A program made the translations under genes and the position numbers. Below, piece after piece: positions 19,401 through 28,580 of a stretch of 64,000 nucleotides of DNA. This DNA comes from Cyclobacteriaceae bacterium. GTDB lineage: Bacteria > Bacteroidota > Bacteroidia > Cytophagales > Cyclobacteriaceae. Position 1 is the first letter of the stretch. Each line of letters opens with the position of its first letter. The DNA lies in contig JAFIEV010000040.1 in the NCBI GenBank assembly GCA_020832305.1, positions 1 to 64,000 on the forward strand, read 5' to 3'. The notes beneath the pieces are model-generated. The model had not been told where the DNA came from and ran no database searches. It saw only the letters and a list, made by a program, of their open reading frames with translations.

Positions 19401-21803
19401 GAAAGGGCTTGTCCAATAGTCATCTGAGGGATCTGAAGGTGTGCCATTGTCAGAAAAAATCCCCAAGACAAAATTACTTTTGATAAAATTTTCATTTGTT
19501 ACAGGGTAGTTTTCAACATCTGCATCAACATCTGGATTACCATAATCAGTATTGGAAAAATATACCGGGCCATCATTTTCAAGTTTAAATACTTTCTCCA
19601 ATACCATTTTTGATGGAACGGGACTAACCATCCAGGTTTTTTTAGAAGGAGAATTGCCTTTTGAGTTAAATTTTGCAAGGATATCTATTTTGCTTCCGGG
19701 GGCAATAAACTCAGGCAATGGTTCAAACTTGAGTATAAGAAATGGATTGCCAAGGAATGTTGTAAAAGCTGTTCTGGTGACATTATCTGGTGCACATGAT
19801 GAAGACCAAGTTAAAACCATATTGGTATTGAGTCGGGAATTACTATATACACCGAATTCGGGAAATTTGAAACTGGCCCTTACTTCAACACTGCCCCCTA
19901 TGGGGATATCATTCAATTGAATGAGTACTCGACCCCTTTCTGCGTCATCTTCAATAATATTTCCATTGAGCACCGATATCAACTCAAAATACTGAGGAAC
20001 GCCATTTATGTCAACAGGCTCCCATGAGAGTTCAATCCTTGGGTTTCTCATTAAATCGGTGGCATTTGCAGCGTTGGATATGGGCATTCTCAGTAATGCA
20101 GTACTGCTAAAAGAAGAAGTTAAAGAGATGAGAGAAGAACTAAAAAATGCACTAAAATTGACAGTTGGCACTAATGGCACAACTTGCATCGGGTCTGACT
20201 GATTTCCTGTGAGGTTCACGGTTTCTATGAGCTCAGAACCAGGTGAGGATTTACCCAGAACCTCATAATAAGCCGTATTATTGATGGTCTGGGAAACACA
20301 AGGGTCATTTAACTGACTGGTTAACTCAAGTTCTGCAATTACAGACGAGGGGGATAATCCATCAGGAAACGCGCTTGAGGCCAATGTTGGAATATAGTAC
20401 AAAACCCAGGTTATCTCACCGTTATCAGACGGTGGATTATCACTGTAAGAATTCCAAAACGCCGAACCGACAGGGTTAAGGGTAGCTGGTAGATTAATAA
20501 TATCTATTGGTGGTGGATTGGTACTTGTGTAAGCAGCATCACGGGTGGTAGAATAGAATATTTTTCCCTGACTACCTTCGGGCAGGAAAGCCTGTGAAAA
20601 TACAGAATTGTCAGGTATTTTATTGTACAATATGACGTGGTGCAGGGCAACCAGACCCAGGTTTTCCATACTTAAAAGGGCGAAATACTTATTCCCATTA
20701 CCGACAAAGAGGGTGGACAAATCGTTGCCCGCACTTATTTGGCTGGCAGCGCCTAACCTTTCTCCCAGGTTAAACCTAAGGTCGGGAGTGGTATTAATAC
20801 CTAAGTTTATGATGCCAGTAGCATTCAGACTGTAATCGGGAAATGAAGATATATTTCCCTGTCGCGTAAATGAGGCGACTTCCGGTGAAATGTCTTCTTT
20901 TGCTTTGACCTGGATGGTAAAACTGCGATCGACTACTTCATTAGGTTTCAGATTAGGAAGGTTCCAGTAAATGGCAGGAAAGACTTGCGTTCCCAATCCT
21001 GTCGGATCAAAAGCAGGATCGAAAACAGCTCCCTCGCTATATGGGGCAAAGTCATCCAGATTTATTCCATTTCCACCATCTTTCATCAAAGGAATAATTT
21101 GACTTAAATTTTCATAAACCCGCACATTATATAAAGTCTCCCGCCCTATGATTGAGCTATTATTTATGTTCCCAAATTTCAAATTAAACAATCCAGGTGT
21201 ATTATAATCCAGGTACTTTTGTCCCTGGAAAATCAAGAAATTGTCTGTTAATGACAACTGCGTTTGGCGGCTTGCGGAGGCAGTTGTTGTGTAGTTGGGT
21301 GATTCTGCCAGATTACTGTTTTCAGCCTTCGAGAAGCACTGTGTTATTAATTGAGTGCCAGATAATGTCCCTGACTTAATCCTAAGAGTGGCAGAAGGTA
21401 TAATGGTACTGCCAGGATTTAAACTGGATCTCAACCAATAAACGCTATTGGGAGGTATGCTTATACCAACTATTGTTAAACCCGTTGCTGTATATTGCCC
21501 TCCATCAGTGGCAGAAACAAATTCAAGTTGATCATTTTGACCTGGATATGGAGCATCGGGATGTACTGACGTAGGATAAACTAGCTGTGTTGAATTATTA
21601 TCGGGAAGCTTTATCCAGGTTACAAGATTTGTTGCTGTTTGGCTATCGACTGCTACGCGAACCCTGTAGATGAAATCAGCCCCTGAATTTATAAAAGATG
21701 CTACCTCACCCCGAATTCGTACATTAGATTGTGCAAAAACCGGATGGTAAAAGCTCAGACCTGCGAAACAGGTAAGGAGCCAAAGCAGTAATGATTTTTT
21801 CAT
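16464..21803 (-). CDS. Giant type IX-secreted surface protein with MopE-type repeats
   Basis: 1779 residues from the ATG at 21803 (MKKSLLLWLLTCFAGLSFYH, signal peptide ending near VFAQ); 26 extra upstream codons are open but unlikely. The N-terminal 850 residues are Ser/Thr/Asn-rich beta-structured repeats of the kind in gliding-bacterium surface proteins. Next come five complete MopE-type units and a partial sixth (DCDD...CDGIDNNCNGLIDE), alternating with thrombospondin-3-like calcium loops (DADGDGFGD). Then follow a conserved domain (GGGWIESPEGA...FGFVSRY...FHSSSHDD...IDGD...DRFRIKIWE) and a C-terminal sorting domain (LIYPNPAHDLIQL...GMYTIRLKINDEVIMKRI). It is probably a calcium-stabilised cell-surface or adhesin protein. 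The gene is monocistronic. Confidence 0.9.
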   Translation of the reverse strand: MKKSLLLWLLTCFAGLSFYHPVFAQSNVRIRGEVASFINSGADFIYRVRVAVDSQTATNLVTWIKLPDNNSTQLVYPTSVHPDAPYPGQNDQLEFVSATDGGQYTATGLTIVGISIPPNSVYWLRSSLNPGSTIIPSATLRIKSGTLSGTQLITQCFSKAENSNLAESPNYTTTASASRQTQLSLTDNFLIFQGQKYLDYNTPGLFNLKFGNINNSSIIGRETLYNVRVYENLSQIIPLMKDGGNGINLDDFAPYSEGAVFDPAFDPTGLGTQVFPAIYWNLPNLKPNEVVDRSFTIQVKAKEDISPEVASFTRQGNISSFPDYSLNATGIINLGINTTPDLRFNLGERLGAASQISAGNDLSTLFVGNGNKYFALLSMENLGLVALHHVILYNKIPDNSVFSQAFLPEGSQGKIFYSTTRDAAYTSTNPPPIDIINLPATLNPVGSAFWNSYSDNPPSDNGEITWVLYYIPTLASSAFPDGLSPSSVIAELELTSQLNDPCVSQTINNTAYYEVLGKSSPGSELIETVNLTGNQSDPMQVVPLVPTVNFSAFFSSSLISLTSSFSSTALLRMPISNAANATDLMRNPRIELSWEPVDINGVPQYFELISVLNGNIIEDDAERGRVLIQLNDIPIGGSVEVRASFKFPEFGVYSNSRLNTNMVLTWSSSCAPDNVTRTAFTTFLGNPFLILKFEPLPEFIAPGSKIDILAKFNSKGNSPSKKTWMVSPVPSKMVLEKVFKLENDGPVYFSNTDYGNPDVDADVENYPVTNENFIKSNFVLGIFSDNGTPSDPSDDYWTSPFGEETCSIAFNADYPDLGVFPTPDELNIKWRLRNDKDRGEAQANSAEGENFIVYGSIFSSELLPAYTNTSLVTFQNLAPEDQDNDGDGFTPAQGDCDDNDPNVYPGAPELCDGIDNNCNGLIDEITEDTILTAFYIDADGDGFGDANAEPIFACDQPTGYSPNNLDCDDSNPAVNPNAPEILDGIDNNCSGSIDAEDPAFVNPIAYYIDNDQDGFGDKNAVPVFSNTPLAGYVTNNLDCDDSDPTINPDAGEICDGLDNNCSGLIDGEDPELADGFAYYPDADGDGFGDVNAEPIQSCVPIEGYVTNNRDCDDSNAAINPNAPEILDGIDNNCNGLIDGEDPSMDPLFAFYPDVDGDGFGDWSAQPIFAKVAPEGYVDNNFDCDDSDASVNPNAPEKCDGIDNNCNGLIDEITEETILTAFYIDADGDGFGAANSEPVFACEAPIGYVDNNLDCDDTDPAANPLNPENCETDDCSLPFEIVNITGPIDPVSFGTSATLHISFNRELTGTVKWTVFDGAENVQELSSSFSGDKLSQTLTNLPAGVYSILVEVIDDCGQGANGRFDYVVVFEPGGSFVTGGGWIESPEGALVADPSVTGRANFGFVSRYRKGTNKVDGKTEFQFRNGNINFHSSSHDDMSLVVVGHRAIYKGKGTINRITGYSFMVSVIDGDRRKQPGPDRFRIKIWETLSGDIVYDNQMGAADNAEASTVISGGSIVIHEPGKKNSRFADPEEMAVTWNTGQVALEKQFREWSFKNLHSEQSIYIDWEMNIYQPKVPGEYLIMAFLEEDTHDQERDYIEFPVMVREKALALDIVIDRNILSHDVKSGEIIGRLSTIDPQDDQHSYEISGSADFILKGNALVWNSTAAPPANATLEVISTDQRGQSIKRDLQFFRGGLSPNDLLIYPNPAHDLIQLVMPMHEAGKVQLSILDLTGKLLLHDELYYPSGFMRSLDVGLLRSGMYTIRLKINDEVIMKRIIKE
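17997..19121 (-). repeat. MopE / calcium-loop repeat array within the giant surface protein
   Basis: Six DCDD-starting units of roughly 60-70 residues, the last truncated before its DNNC half. Each complete unit holds a Cys-Asp pair motif, an IDNNC motif and a DxDxDGFG calcium loop. The first and fifth units are nearly identical at DNA level: about 95 bases at 18117-18212 and 18983-19078 differ at only a few positions. The middle units are more diverged, which points to a recent duplication or gene-conversion event. Confidence 0.88.
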
Positions 21804-22185
21804 AGTTGTAGTATATAAAGTTAAAATTATCCGGAATTGAATTTTCAAAAGGGCCGATGTGAATCTAAAGCCACATATCATAAATGTATGTGCCTCAATT
21901 AATCCCTTAGATGAGACTAATTAGCTTCCTCTTACCTTTCTTATCTGGTATAAAAATCGTGAAAGGAATATTTACAAAAAATACCCCAAAAGTAGTATTT
22001 TTCATCTCAGCGCGCTGGATTGATTGGTGTCATGGTCGCCCATCTTATTTTGAAAACATTGAGTATTTGTATGCCAGAAATAGCATAAAACTCAACTTCC
22101 GGGTAAGATCTGTGAAACTTTGTGCGAATACCGTAGTTTTGTCAGGAGTATTTGTATACTACCAAATTTACGATCGGGATACATT
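21804..22185. other. Intergenic region between divergent genes
   Basis: 382 bases between the giant surface protein (minus) and the first PH-domain gene (plus). Open frames cross it on the plus strand, but none has recognisable features. It must hold both promoters; no clear TAnnTTTG box with a well-placed TTG was found. Confidence 0.5.
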
Positions 22186-22776
22186 ATGGAAAATGATATA
22201 TCAACATTCACCAATGCAGCCAAACCCATTAGCGATTTGCCGGATTTTGAGGGAATGGTAATGGAGCCCATACAAGCTGCGTATTTAAAGGTTTTACTTA
22301 TGCAAAAAGGACTTCAATTAGTCTTTATCTGCCTTTTATGGGCTGTTGTATTCTTTATTGAGAGGGACTTTGCCATTTTTCCCGGCCTTTTGGCCGCCGG
22401 AATTCTTGTTTTTCTTTTGGGGCTTTCCACTTTCATGACCATCATCGTTTTTCCGACCAGAAAGTTTTTACTCCGTGAACATGATATCTCCTACGAAAGG
22501 GGAAGAATTTTTTATTCCATGACCACCATTCCTCTCAACCGCATACAGCATGTAAGCCTGGGTCAAGGACCATTGGAAAAATTATTCGATCTGGCACATT
22601 TGCAAATTTTCACAGCAGGGGGTGCTCAGGCAGATATGGTATTACCCGGCTTGCTTTATAATACCGCTGAAAAAATCAAGCAGCAACTTCTATATCAGAT
22701 AAAAAGCCAGGAATCAACTGATCAACCAAATCATACATCGACCGATGAAGAACCAACAAACAATCGACTGGACTAA
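22186..22776 (+). CDS. Bacterial PH-domain membrane protein (YdbS-like)
   Basis: 196 residues from ATG 22186, since the further upstream part of the frame looks non-coding. Two adjacent membrane helices (about residues 40-90) are followed by one bPH2 domain with the usual TTIPLNRIQHVSLGQGPLEKLFDLAHLQIFTAGG pattern, in which a strand is followed by GxLxKLFxLAxLxIxTAG. Such YdbS/DUF304 proteins are membrane proteins of unclear role. It overlaps the next gene by 32 bases; the two form the ydbS-ydbT type pair seen in many bacteria and probably act together. Confidence 0.85.
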   Translation: MENDISTFTNAAKPISDLPDFEGMVMEPIQAAYLKVLLMQKGLQLVFICLLWAVVFFIERDFAIFPGLLAAGILVFLLGLSTFMTIIVFPTRKFLLREHDISYERGRIFYSMTTIPLNRIQHVSLGQGPLEKLFDLAHLQIFTAGGAQADMVLPGLLYNTAEKIKQQLLYQIKSQESTDQPNHTSTDEEPTNNRLD

Positions 22777-24268
22777 GCCACAGCGACTTTCACTGTTTGC
22801 CCTCATAAGCAGCAGTGTGTTATTTATGGGCTATGCCATGCGGTTTGGATGGTTTTTGTTTATACCGCTTATTCTTGATTTTAGCTGGGAAAAATTAAAG
22901 GTTATCGCCCTGATAATTGTGATAGCTATGATACTGGCCATTATATCGGGGATCATTTACTTTTTAAACTTTCGCTTTTGGCTCAATGATAAAGAAATGA
23001 TTGTTCAGCGGTGGTTTTTTCGGCTAAAACGCATAAATATACCCTATGACCGGATACAATCTGTTGCCCTCGAGCAAAGTTTCTGGCAGCAGATTATGGA
23101 AGTTTTTCAGGTAAAAATCGATACAGCAGGAAGCAGTATTGATGAAATACGTCTGAGAGCACTCAGCATGGAAAATGCACAATCGCTGAGAAAAGAATTA
23201 CAAAGACGCACTAATATTAATGTACTTTCACCGGATGAAGAGGAAGGTGTTTTACCGGAATCGGCTATGCATCCATTAAAAAGTACTAAAAAAGGCAAGG
23301 TGCTCGTCAAACTGAATGTCGGCAGGCTTATTTTGGTAGGCTTATCTGAAAACCATCTAAGGTCCTCCACCTATATTTTTGCCTTCACTCTATATCTGTA
23401 TCAATACATTGAGCAATTTGGATTGGAGAAATTTGCCATGCGTCATATTGATGAAACAGCTTTTGATTTTAATTCCCTGACCATCTGGCTCAATCTCTTG
23501 TTTTTGTATGTCGTCATAAGTCTGCTGATTTCCCTGATCAGTACTGTATTTAAATATTATAACTTCCGGCTCAGGGATTATGATAAATATCTGGTGAGTA
23601 CACATGGGCTTTTTAAAACCTCAGAAACGCATCTGAAGGAAAAACGCATACAGCGAATTACGCTCACTCAGAACCCCTTTCAAAAGTTGCTTGACATGGC
23701 TGCACTTCAGTTAACCCAGGTTGGGGTTGGCACCCCCAACAATAGCCGTGCGATAGATATTCCGGGCATGAGCACCCAAAAGGCACAGCAATGGCTTAAT
23801 GCCTACCGTGAAGACCCATCGGAATCGGAAGATGCGGAAAATATTGATATACACCCCTTCAGAGCCCGCTATATCTGGGTACGGATGCTTTTTTTCCTTA
23901 TAATGGCCTTGGGTATCGCCATTTATTTCAATTCTCCCATGTATAACTGGCCTTTGTCTATTGTTTTAGTACTGCTATTCATTTTACATTACCGCAGTGT
24001 CACCTGTTATTCAGTGAAACTACTCAAAAAGGGAATTCAGAAACAGTCTGCCTTTTTCGAAAAAAACACTTTTTTCATCAAGTTCGAAAAAATACAACAT
24101 GTCTCGATTATTCGCGGTCCGATTTCAAGGCTATTTGGCTTTTATACGTTGAATATTTCTACTGCGGGTGGTGCCTTAAGCCTTTCCTATCTGCACAAAA
24201 AGGAAGCTATGTACTTGCGTGATTTTTTTCTTTTCAAAGTAGAAAAAGAAAACAAAGCCTGGATGTAA
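22745..24268 (+). CDS. Three-copy bacterial PH-domain membrane protein (YdbT-like)
   Basis: 507 residues with three bPH2 domains. The first is near 70-150 (NIPYDRIQSVALEQSFWQQI), the second near 285-355 (KEKRIQRITLTQNPFQKLLD) and the third near 425-500 (IKFEKIQHVSIIRGPISRLF). Each is preceded by a pair of hydrophobic helices, six in all. This is the architecture of YdbT. The start codon lies inside the preceding single-domain partner. The role is unknown; a membrane stress or envelope function is suggested for relatives such as B. subtilis YdbST. Confidence 0.86.
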   Translation: MKNQQTIDWTKPQRLSLFALISSSVLFMGYAMRFGWFLFIPLILDFSWEKLKVIALIIVIAMILAIISGIIYFLNFRFWLNDKEMIVQRWFFRLKRINIPYDRIQSVALEQSFWQQIMEVFQVKIDTAGSSIDEIRLRALSMENAQSLRKELQRRTNINVLSPDEEEGVLPESAMHPLKSTKKGKVLVKLNVGRLILVGLSENHLRSSTYIFAFTLYLYQYIEQFGLEKFAMRHIDETAFDFNSLTIWLNLLFLYVVISLLISLISTVFKYYNFRLRDYDKYLVSTHGLFKTSETHLKEKRIQRITLTQNPFQKLLDMAALQLTQVGVGTPNNSRAIDIPGMSTQKAQQWLNAYREDPSESEDAENIDIHPFRARYIWVRMLFFLIMALGIAIYFNSPMYNWPLSIVLVLLFILHYRSVTCYSVKLLKKGIQKQSAFFEKNTFFIKFEKIQHVSIIRGPISRLFGFYTLNISTAGGALSLSYLHKKEAMYLRDFFLFKVEKENKAWM

Positions 24269-24378
24269 TTGTCCCCCATTTTCCTGAGAAGATCTTGCTG
24301 TACGATACTTTGATGGGAGGTGTGGCGATACGGAGACCAAAAATGAACTCCTTAGGCGGGTTTAGACTCCGTTTTGCC

Positions 24379-24407
24379 TTGACTTTTAAAAAAACAACGT
24401 ATTTTTG
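24379..24407 (+). promoter_or_regulatory. Bacteroidota-type promoter of purK-purE
   Basis: TTG at 24379-24381, 18-base spacer, TATTTTTG at 24400-24407 (matches TAnnTTTG). The purK ATG is 15 bases further on. Confidence 0.7.
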
Positions 24408-24421
24408 AAGCAAAATCAATT

Positions 24422-25567
24422 ATGGAGTCTTCAGCTTTTTATCAGAATTTTGTGCTCGGGGTACTGGGTGGCGGACAGCTGGGTCGTATGCTCATTCAAT
24501 CGGCCATCGATTTTAATATCGAGGTTCATATCATTGATCCTGATCCTGTGGCACCATGTCATCAGATTGCTTCTAAATTTACCTGCGGTAAGCTCACATC
24601 ATATTATGATGTATATGAGTTTGGCAAGAATTGTGACCTTATCACCATTGAGATAGAAAATGTGAATGTAGAGGCTTTAAAGAAACTGGAGTCTGAAGGC
24701 AAAAAAGTATTTCCACAACCGCATATCATTGAGCTGATCCAGGATAAGCGATTACAGAAACAGTTTTACAAAGACCATGGCATAGCTACTGCTGATTTTG
24801 TACTTACTGAAAATAAAGAGGAAGTAAAAAAATGGATGTCCTATCTCCCCGCTTTTCACAAACTGGGCAAAGAGGGGTATGATGGCCGTGGTGTAGTACG
24901 ATTAGCCAGCGAAAGAGATATTGATAAAGCTTTTGATAAACCGGGGCTATTGGAAAAACAAATTGACTTTGAAAAGGAAATATCTGTAATCGTGGCAAGA
25001 AATGCATCGGGTGAGGTGAAAACTTTCCCGGTGGTGGAGCTGGTTTTCCATCCCGAAGCCAATTTGGTGGAGTACCTTTTTTCTCCGGCGGAGATTTCAC
25101 CCGAGATAGAAGAAAAAGCCAGAAATACAGCCATTCAGGTGGTTGATGCGTTGGATATGATTGGTCTTTTGGCTGTAGAAATGTTTTTAACCAAAAAAGG
25201 AGAAGTGCTGGTAAATGAAATTGCGCCACGCACCCATAACAGCGGGCATCAGTCCATTGAAGGCAATATTACCTCTCAATTTGAGCAGCATTTAAGGGCT
25301 ATACTCAACATGCCATTGGGAGCCACAGAAATTGTTATGCCGACAGCTATGGTAAATTTACTGGGTAATGATGGTTATGAGGGCATGGCAAAATACGAGG
25401 GACTCAACGAAGTATTATCTATGCCAGGAGCACATATACATTTATATGGCAAGAAAATAACCAAACCCTTTCGCAAAATGGGTCATGTTACCCTCAGAGA
25501 CAACAATGTAGAAAGGCTGAAAGAAAAAGCAGAATTTGTACGGAATCATTTAAAAATTATTGCATGA
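24422..25567 (+). CDS. purK: 5-(carboxyamino)imidazole ribonucleotide synthase
   Basis: 381 residues, ATP-grasp fold. The N-terminal motif LGVLGGGQLGRMLIQSA binds AIR. The central FHKLGKEGYDGRGVVRL and KEISVIVARNASGE belong to the ATP-binding lobe, and NEIAPRTHNSGHQSIEG is the signature near the C terminus. It converts AIR, bicarbonate and ATP to N5-CAIR in purine synthesis. It overlaps purE by four bases (ATGA), so the two steps are translationally coupled. A well-formed promoter lies just upstream. Confidence 0.96.
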   Translation: MESSAFYQNFVLGVLGGGQLGRMLIQSAIDFNIEVHIIDPDPVAPCHQIASKFTCGKLTSYYDVYEFGKNCDLITIEIENVNVEALKKLESEGKKVFPQPHIIELIQDKRLQKQFYKDHGIATADFVLTENKEEVKKWMSYLPAFHKLGKEGYDGRGVVRLASERDIDKAFDKPGLLEKQIDFEKEISVIVARNASGEVKTFPVVELVFHPEANLVEYLFSPAEISPEIEEKARNTAIQVVDALDMIGLLAVEMFLTKKGEVLVNEIAPRTHNSGHQSIEGNITSQFEQHLRAILNMPLGATEIVMPTAMVNLLGNDGYEGMAKYEGLNEVLSMPGAHIHLYGKKITKPFRKMGHVTLRDNNVERLKEKAEFVRNHLKIIA

Positions 25568-26085
25568 GCAAGGCATTAGTAGGTATCATTATGGGCAGCC
25601 AGTCAGACCTGAAAATCATGGGAGAAGCTGCGCAGGTGTTGGAAGACCTGGAAGTGGAATTTGAACTCACCGTTGTTTCAGCACACCGAACACCCGACCG
25701 GATGTATGAATATGCCCAAAATGCCCGGGAGCGTGGCATTAAAGTGATAATTGCCGGTGCCGGAGGAGCTGCACACCTTCCAGGAATGGTAGCCTCACTT
25801 ACCACCTTACCTGTTATCGGTGTGCCTGTAAAATCGAGCAACTCCATCGATGGATGGGATTCTGTTTTATCCATTTTACAAATGCCTGCCGGTGTACCTG
25901 TTGCCACAGTAGCACTCAATGGCGCACGTAATGCAGGCATACTTGCAGCACAAATTTTGTCAACCTTTGATAAAAAAGTTGCGGATGCACTAAAAACTTA
26001 TAAGGAAGATTTGAAAAGTAAAGTGCTCGAATCTGCCAAAAAAATTGAAGAAGATGGTTGGAGGGGAAAAAGCATAGGCTTTTAA
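25564..26085 (+). CDS. purE: N5-carboxyaminoimidazole ribonucleotide mutase
   Basis: 173 residues. The active-site signature MGSQSDLKIM starts at about residue 10, followed by VSAHRTPDRMYEYA with the catalytic His, GAGGAAHLPGM and GVPVKSSNSIDGWDSVLSILQMPAGVPVATV, all hallmarks of class I PurE. It rearranges N5-CAIR to CAIR, directly after PurK in the pathway. The start overlaps the purK stop. Full length. Confidence 0.97.
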   Translation: MSKALVGIIMGSQSDLKIMGEAAQVLEDLEVEFELTVVSAHRTPDRMYEYAQNARERGIKVIIAGAGGAAHLPGMVASLTTLPVIGVPVKSSNSIDGWDSVLSILQMPAGVPVATVALNGARNAGILAAQILSTFDKKVADALKTYKEDLKSKVLESAKKIEEDGWRGKSIGF

Positions 26086-26169
26086 AGCGTTTTAAGTGCA
26101 TAAAATTCTTTAATTGCAGGCATGTAATGTGAAAGGATTTTTATGAAAAATATTTCGGCGAGTAAGAAC

Positions 26170-26177
26170 TATCTTTG
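26170..26177 (+). promoter_or_regulatory. -7 promoter element of the 134-residue orphan gene
   Basis: TATCTTTG matches the TAnnTTTG consensus, 27 bases before the ATG at 26205. A clear TTG at the right distance upstream is lacking. Confidence 0.45.
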
Positions 26178-26204
26178 CATGGAAAGTTGTTGGGCTGAGA
26201 TATC

Positions 26205-26609
26205 ATGGAAATCATACTTAATTCTGACATAGCCTGTTTGGCGTACGATGCAATAAGTAATTCTATTGTTTCTATATGGAAAAAAAATTCCGGCACCGAT
26301 GTATTTCATCAGGTGATTTCCTCTGAAACTGAAGCCTTACAGAAGTTTAAAGCGGGAGGTTTTATTTACGATTTATCACTAAATCACACCTTTATTCCAG
26401 CGTATAACGAAATTTTACAGTATAGATGCCAACACCATATTTTGCAAAGGCAAATAAAAAAAGTTATCAGTATAAATCCCCAAGCCAGCTCACTTAGCCT
26501 TATACAAATGCCTGCTCCTTGCGATAATATAAGCCTTTATCAGGTAAGTGATCTCATTTCAGCTCAGGCGCTCATGCTAAACCTGCACCACGAATTACTG
26601 GCTTCATAA
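26205..26609 (+). CDS. Hypothetical protein, possible degenerate STAS-like fold
   Basis: 134 residues; the family is not recognised. The order of predicted elements (paired N-terminal strands with IVSIWKK, helix SSETEALQKF, strand GGFIYDLS, helix PAYNEILQYRCQHHILQRQI, strand KKVISINP) recalls the SpoIIAA/STAS-like small proteins common in Bacteroidota, but no diagnostic motif is present. No signal peptide or membrane segment. It is flanked by its own -7 box and a terminator, so it is a single-gene unit. The real-gene call rests on length, codon pattern and this framing. Confidence 0.6.
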   Translation: MEIILNSDIACLAYDAISNSIVSIWKKNSGTDVFHQVISSETEALQKFKAGGFIYDLSLNHTFIPAYNEILQYRCQHHILQRQIKKVISINPQASSLSLIQMPAPCDNISLYQVSDLISAQALMLNLHHELLAS

Positions 26610-26610
26610 G

Positions 26611-26635
26611 AGCCTGAAAAAAACACAGGCTTTTT
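26611..26635 (+). terminator. Rho-independent terminator
   Basis: AGCCTG at 26611-26616, a 9-base A-rich loop, CAGGCT at 26626-26631, then TTTT. It directly follows the stop codon of the small orphan gene. Confidence 0.8.
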
Positions 26636-26720
26636 GTACCTGGGCTTCTATTCATTTATTTTTCTTATTAAAGCAGAAAAAATTGCTCTGAAAAAATTCA
26701 GGGCAGACTTTAATCTACTG

Positions 26721-28463
26721 TTATTCAGGATGCTTCAGTGGTAATTCGTAAGGAATTAGCATGTCAGGATCTTTATCAGGCTGAAAGAGCCAGAATTTTC
26801 GATTTGCATAATAAGAAACAATTTCCTTGTTCTTTTCAGGCGGCTCCATCTCTCTGGCCCACAATACCTGACCATTTTCAAGATCAGGGCCGTTGTACAC
26901 CCAGTCTCTCAATACGTCATGTTCATCACTATATCTCACCATGATGATATGCTTTGAGCCATCTGCCTTCAAGCGTTTTTCTATCAATTCTTTCTTTTCA
27001 CTTAATGAATTTCTCGACTGCCGAATATGAGCCAGTAAGGTAAGGGGTAAATACAAAATTACGATAGCTATGATGGTAAATTTAAGCGATGCGTAGATAT
27101 ACTGGTTCATATATTGCCGAAAAACAGAAAAATTCATCATGCCCCTGATCACCATATAGACAAACAAAGCTGCAATGGGTGAAATATAATGGGGCCAGGC
27201 ATAAGTATTGACGACTATAGAGATCAACAACACCGAAACGATCAATAAACAAATTTTGTCGGCCCTGTTTTTTTCCGAAACAATAAAAGCAATTAATGGT
27301 AGTGTAAAAACTATTGAAAAGTAGAACCTCCAGTAGTACCACATTTTATAAAGCCATTCAGTGATAAGACCCCAAACAGTGAAATGACTGCTTAATGCTA
27401 GTCTGTAATCAAGTTCGGCATAGGTTTTAAAAATTTCATGCCTGTATTCGGGCGCCTCATATGTTTTAAAAATAAATGGGGTAGCCATTTCATACTGAGG
27501 ACCGTAGAAGGTATAAGGTAAGGTAAAATAGCTGCCAGTCACTGCCATATTATAATACAGCATCGCATATGCACCTGCACCAAAAACCAGGATGCCCGGG
27601 ATTAAAAACTTTGCCAGTACCTGTAACTGTGGCCCAATGCTGAAATTGTTTTTTTGCAGGTAATTGAACATCAGCCAGATGAGTAAAACAGTTGGGATAA
27701 GTGCTGTAATTAAGCCTTCAAAGGGTCGGTGATTGGCAAGTAAAAGTAGCCCTAAAGCAAATAAAACCGTACAACCCACATTTGGCTTTTTCTGCAAACG
27801 AGCCAGCGCGCCAAACAATAAAGCGCCTCCTAGAAGAGAAGCAGCTCCTCCCCAATATTCAAGTCCCCATTCCTGCATCATACGACCATGAAAGGCAGCA
27901 CCCAGGGCCCCGGCCAAGGCCCATTTATGAGGAACCAAAGCCTGTAACATCCAGCACAAGGCCGCTACTGCCATGGCGAAGCTTACCCACACACCTACAA
28001 TAGGGTGTCCACCTGTAACAATGCCAAATGCCATAAATAATGCATTGGCAGGAGGAAATTTTGATTGATAGGATGGAAGATGAAAAACGTGAAAAGTCTC
28101 AAAAAAATGCCACATAGGGTGCGTCGGATTGGTCAGGCGTCCCTCCGCAAAAGTATAGGCCCCCAATATATTACTGAATTCATCCATAATTTCGGGGTAT
28201 GGCATAATAATACAGGTATATAAGGCACAAATGCTGATCGTTGATGCAAAACAAAAAAATATCGCCAGAAAGGGTCTTGATGCAATATAATTAAAAAGAG
28301 TCACCGCTTTTTGCGCCCGCACCCGCCAGGAATCCGGTTTAATCCACTCACGAGCTAAAAAATAAAAAATTCCAAATAAAACAATGAAGAAAAAAATCTC
28401 AATAAGGAGCCAGATGGTAAGCGCATCTGAAACCAAACGAATTAAGCGAAAGAGTTTCTCCAT
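26721..28463 (-). CDS. GT-C fold membrane glycosyltransferase-like protein
   Basis: 580 residues with about 12 hydrophobic helices from residue 13 to 475 and a soluble C-terminal tail of about 90 residues (EKKELIEKRLKADGSKHIIM...). The first luminal loop carries MDEFSNILGAYTFAEGRLTNP, holding the Asp-Glu pair usual for polyprenyl-phosphate-dependent GT-C enzymes, followed by HPMWHFFETFHV and SKFPPANALFMA. This loop pattern is shared by a set of bacterial GT39/83-like proteins. It would move a sugar from a lipid carrier outside the inner membrane; donor and acceptor are unknown. It stands alone between a small orphan and the mobile element. Confidence 0.7.
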   Translation of the reverse strand: MEKLFRLIRLVSDALTIWLLIEIFFFIVLFGIFYFLAREWIKPDSWRVRAQKAVTLFNYIASRPFLAIFFCFASTISICALYTCIIMPYPEIMDEFSNILGAYTFAEGRLTNPTHPMWHFFETFHVFHLPSYQSKFPPANALFMAFGIVTGGHPIVGVWVSFAMAVAALCWMLQALVPHKWALAGALGAAFHGRMMQEWGLEYWGGAASLLGGALLFGALARLQKKPNVGCTVLFALGLLLLANHRPFEGLITALIPTVLLIWLMFNYLQKNNFSIGPQLQVLAKFLIPGILVFGAGAYAMLYYNMAVTGSYFTLPYTFYGPQYEMATPFIFKTYEAPEYRHEIFKTYAELDYRLALSSHFTVWGLITEWLYKMWYYWRFYFSIVFTLPLIAFIVSEKNRADKICLLIVSVLLISIVVNTYAWPHYISPIAALFVYMVIRGMMNFSVFRQYMNQYIYASLKFTIIAIVILYLPLTLLAHIRQSRNSLSEKKELIEKRLKADGSKHIIMVRYSDEHDVLRDWVYNGPDLENGQVLWAREMEPPEKNKEIVSYYANRKFWLFQPDKDPDMLIPYELPLKHPE

Positions 28464-28580
28464 GCAGGTATAGTTGAACTAAATCCCTTTGGGATAGCTT
28501 GTTTCAAATATACGATTCCCATGCAATAAAGAATCGATTACCTTACCTGTATTTATTAAATCCTTTAAAATAATACAGTT

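Noticed and set aside
21911-22261. 116-codon frame upstream of the PH-domain genes
   Set aside because: It overlaps the true start of the PH-domain gene, has no conserved motif, and its composition looks non-coding.
28481-28497. Small palindrome AAATCCCTTTGGGATA as left end of the IS91-like element
   Set aside because: Only a 5-bp stem and no matching sequence at the right end; it may as well be chance or part of the GT-C gene promoter.
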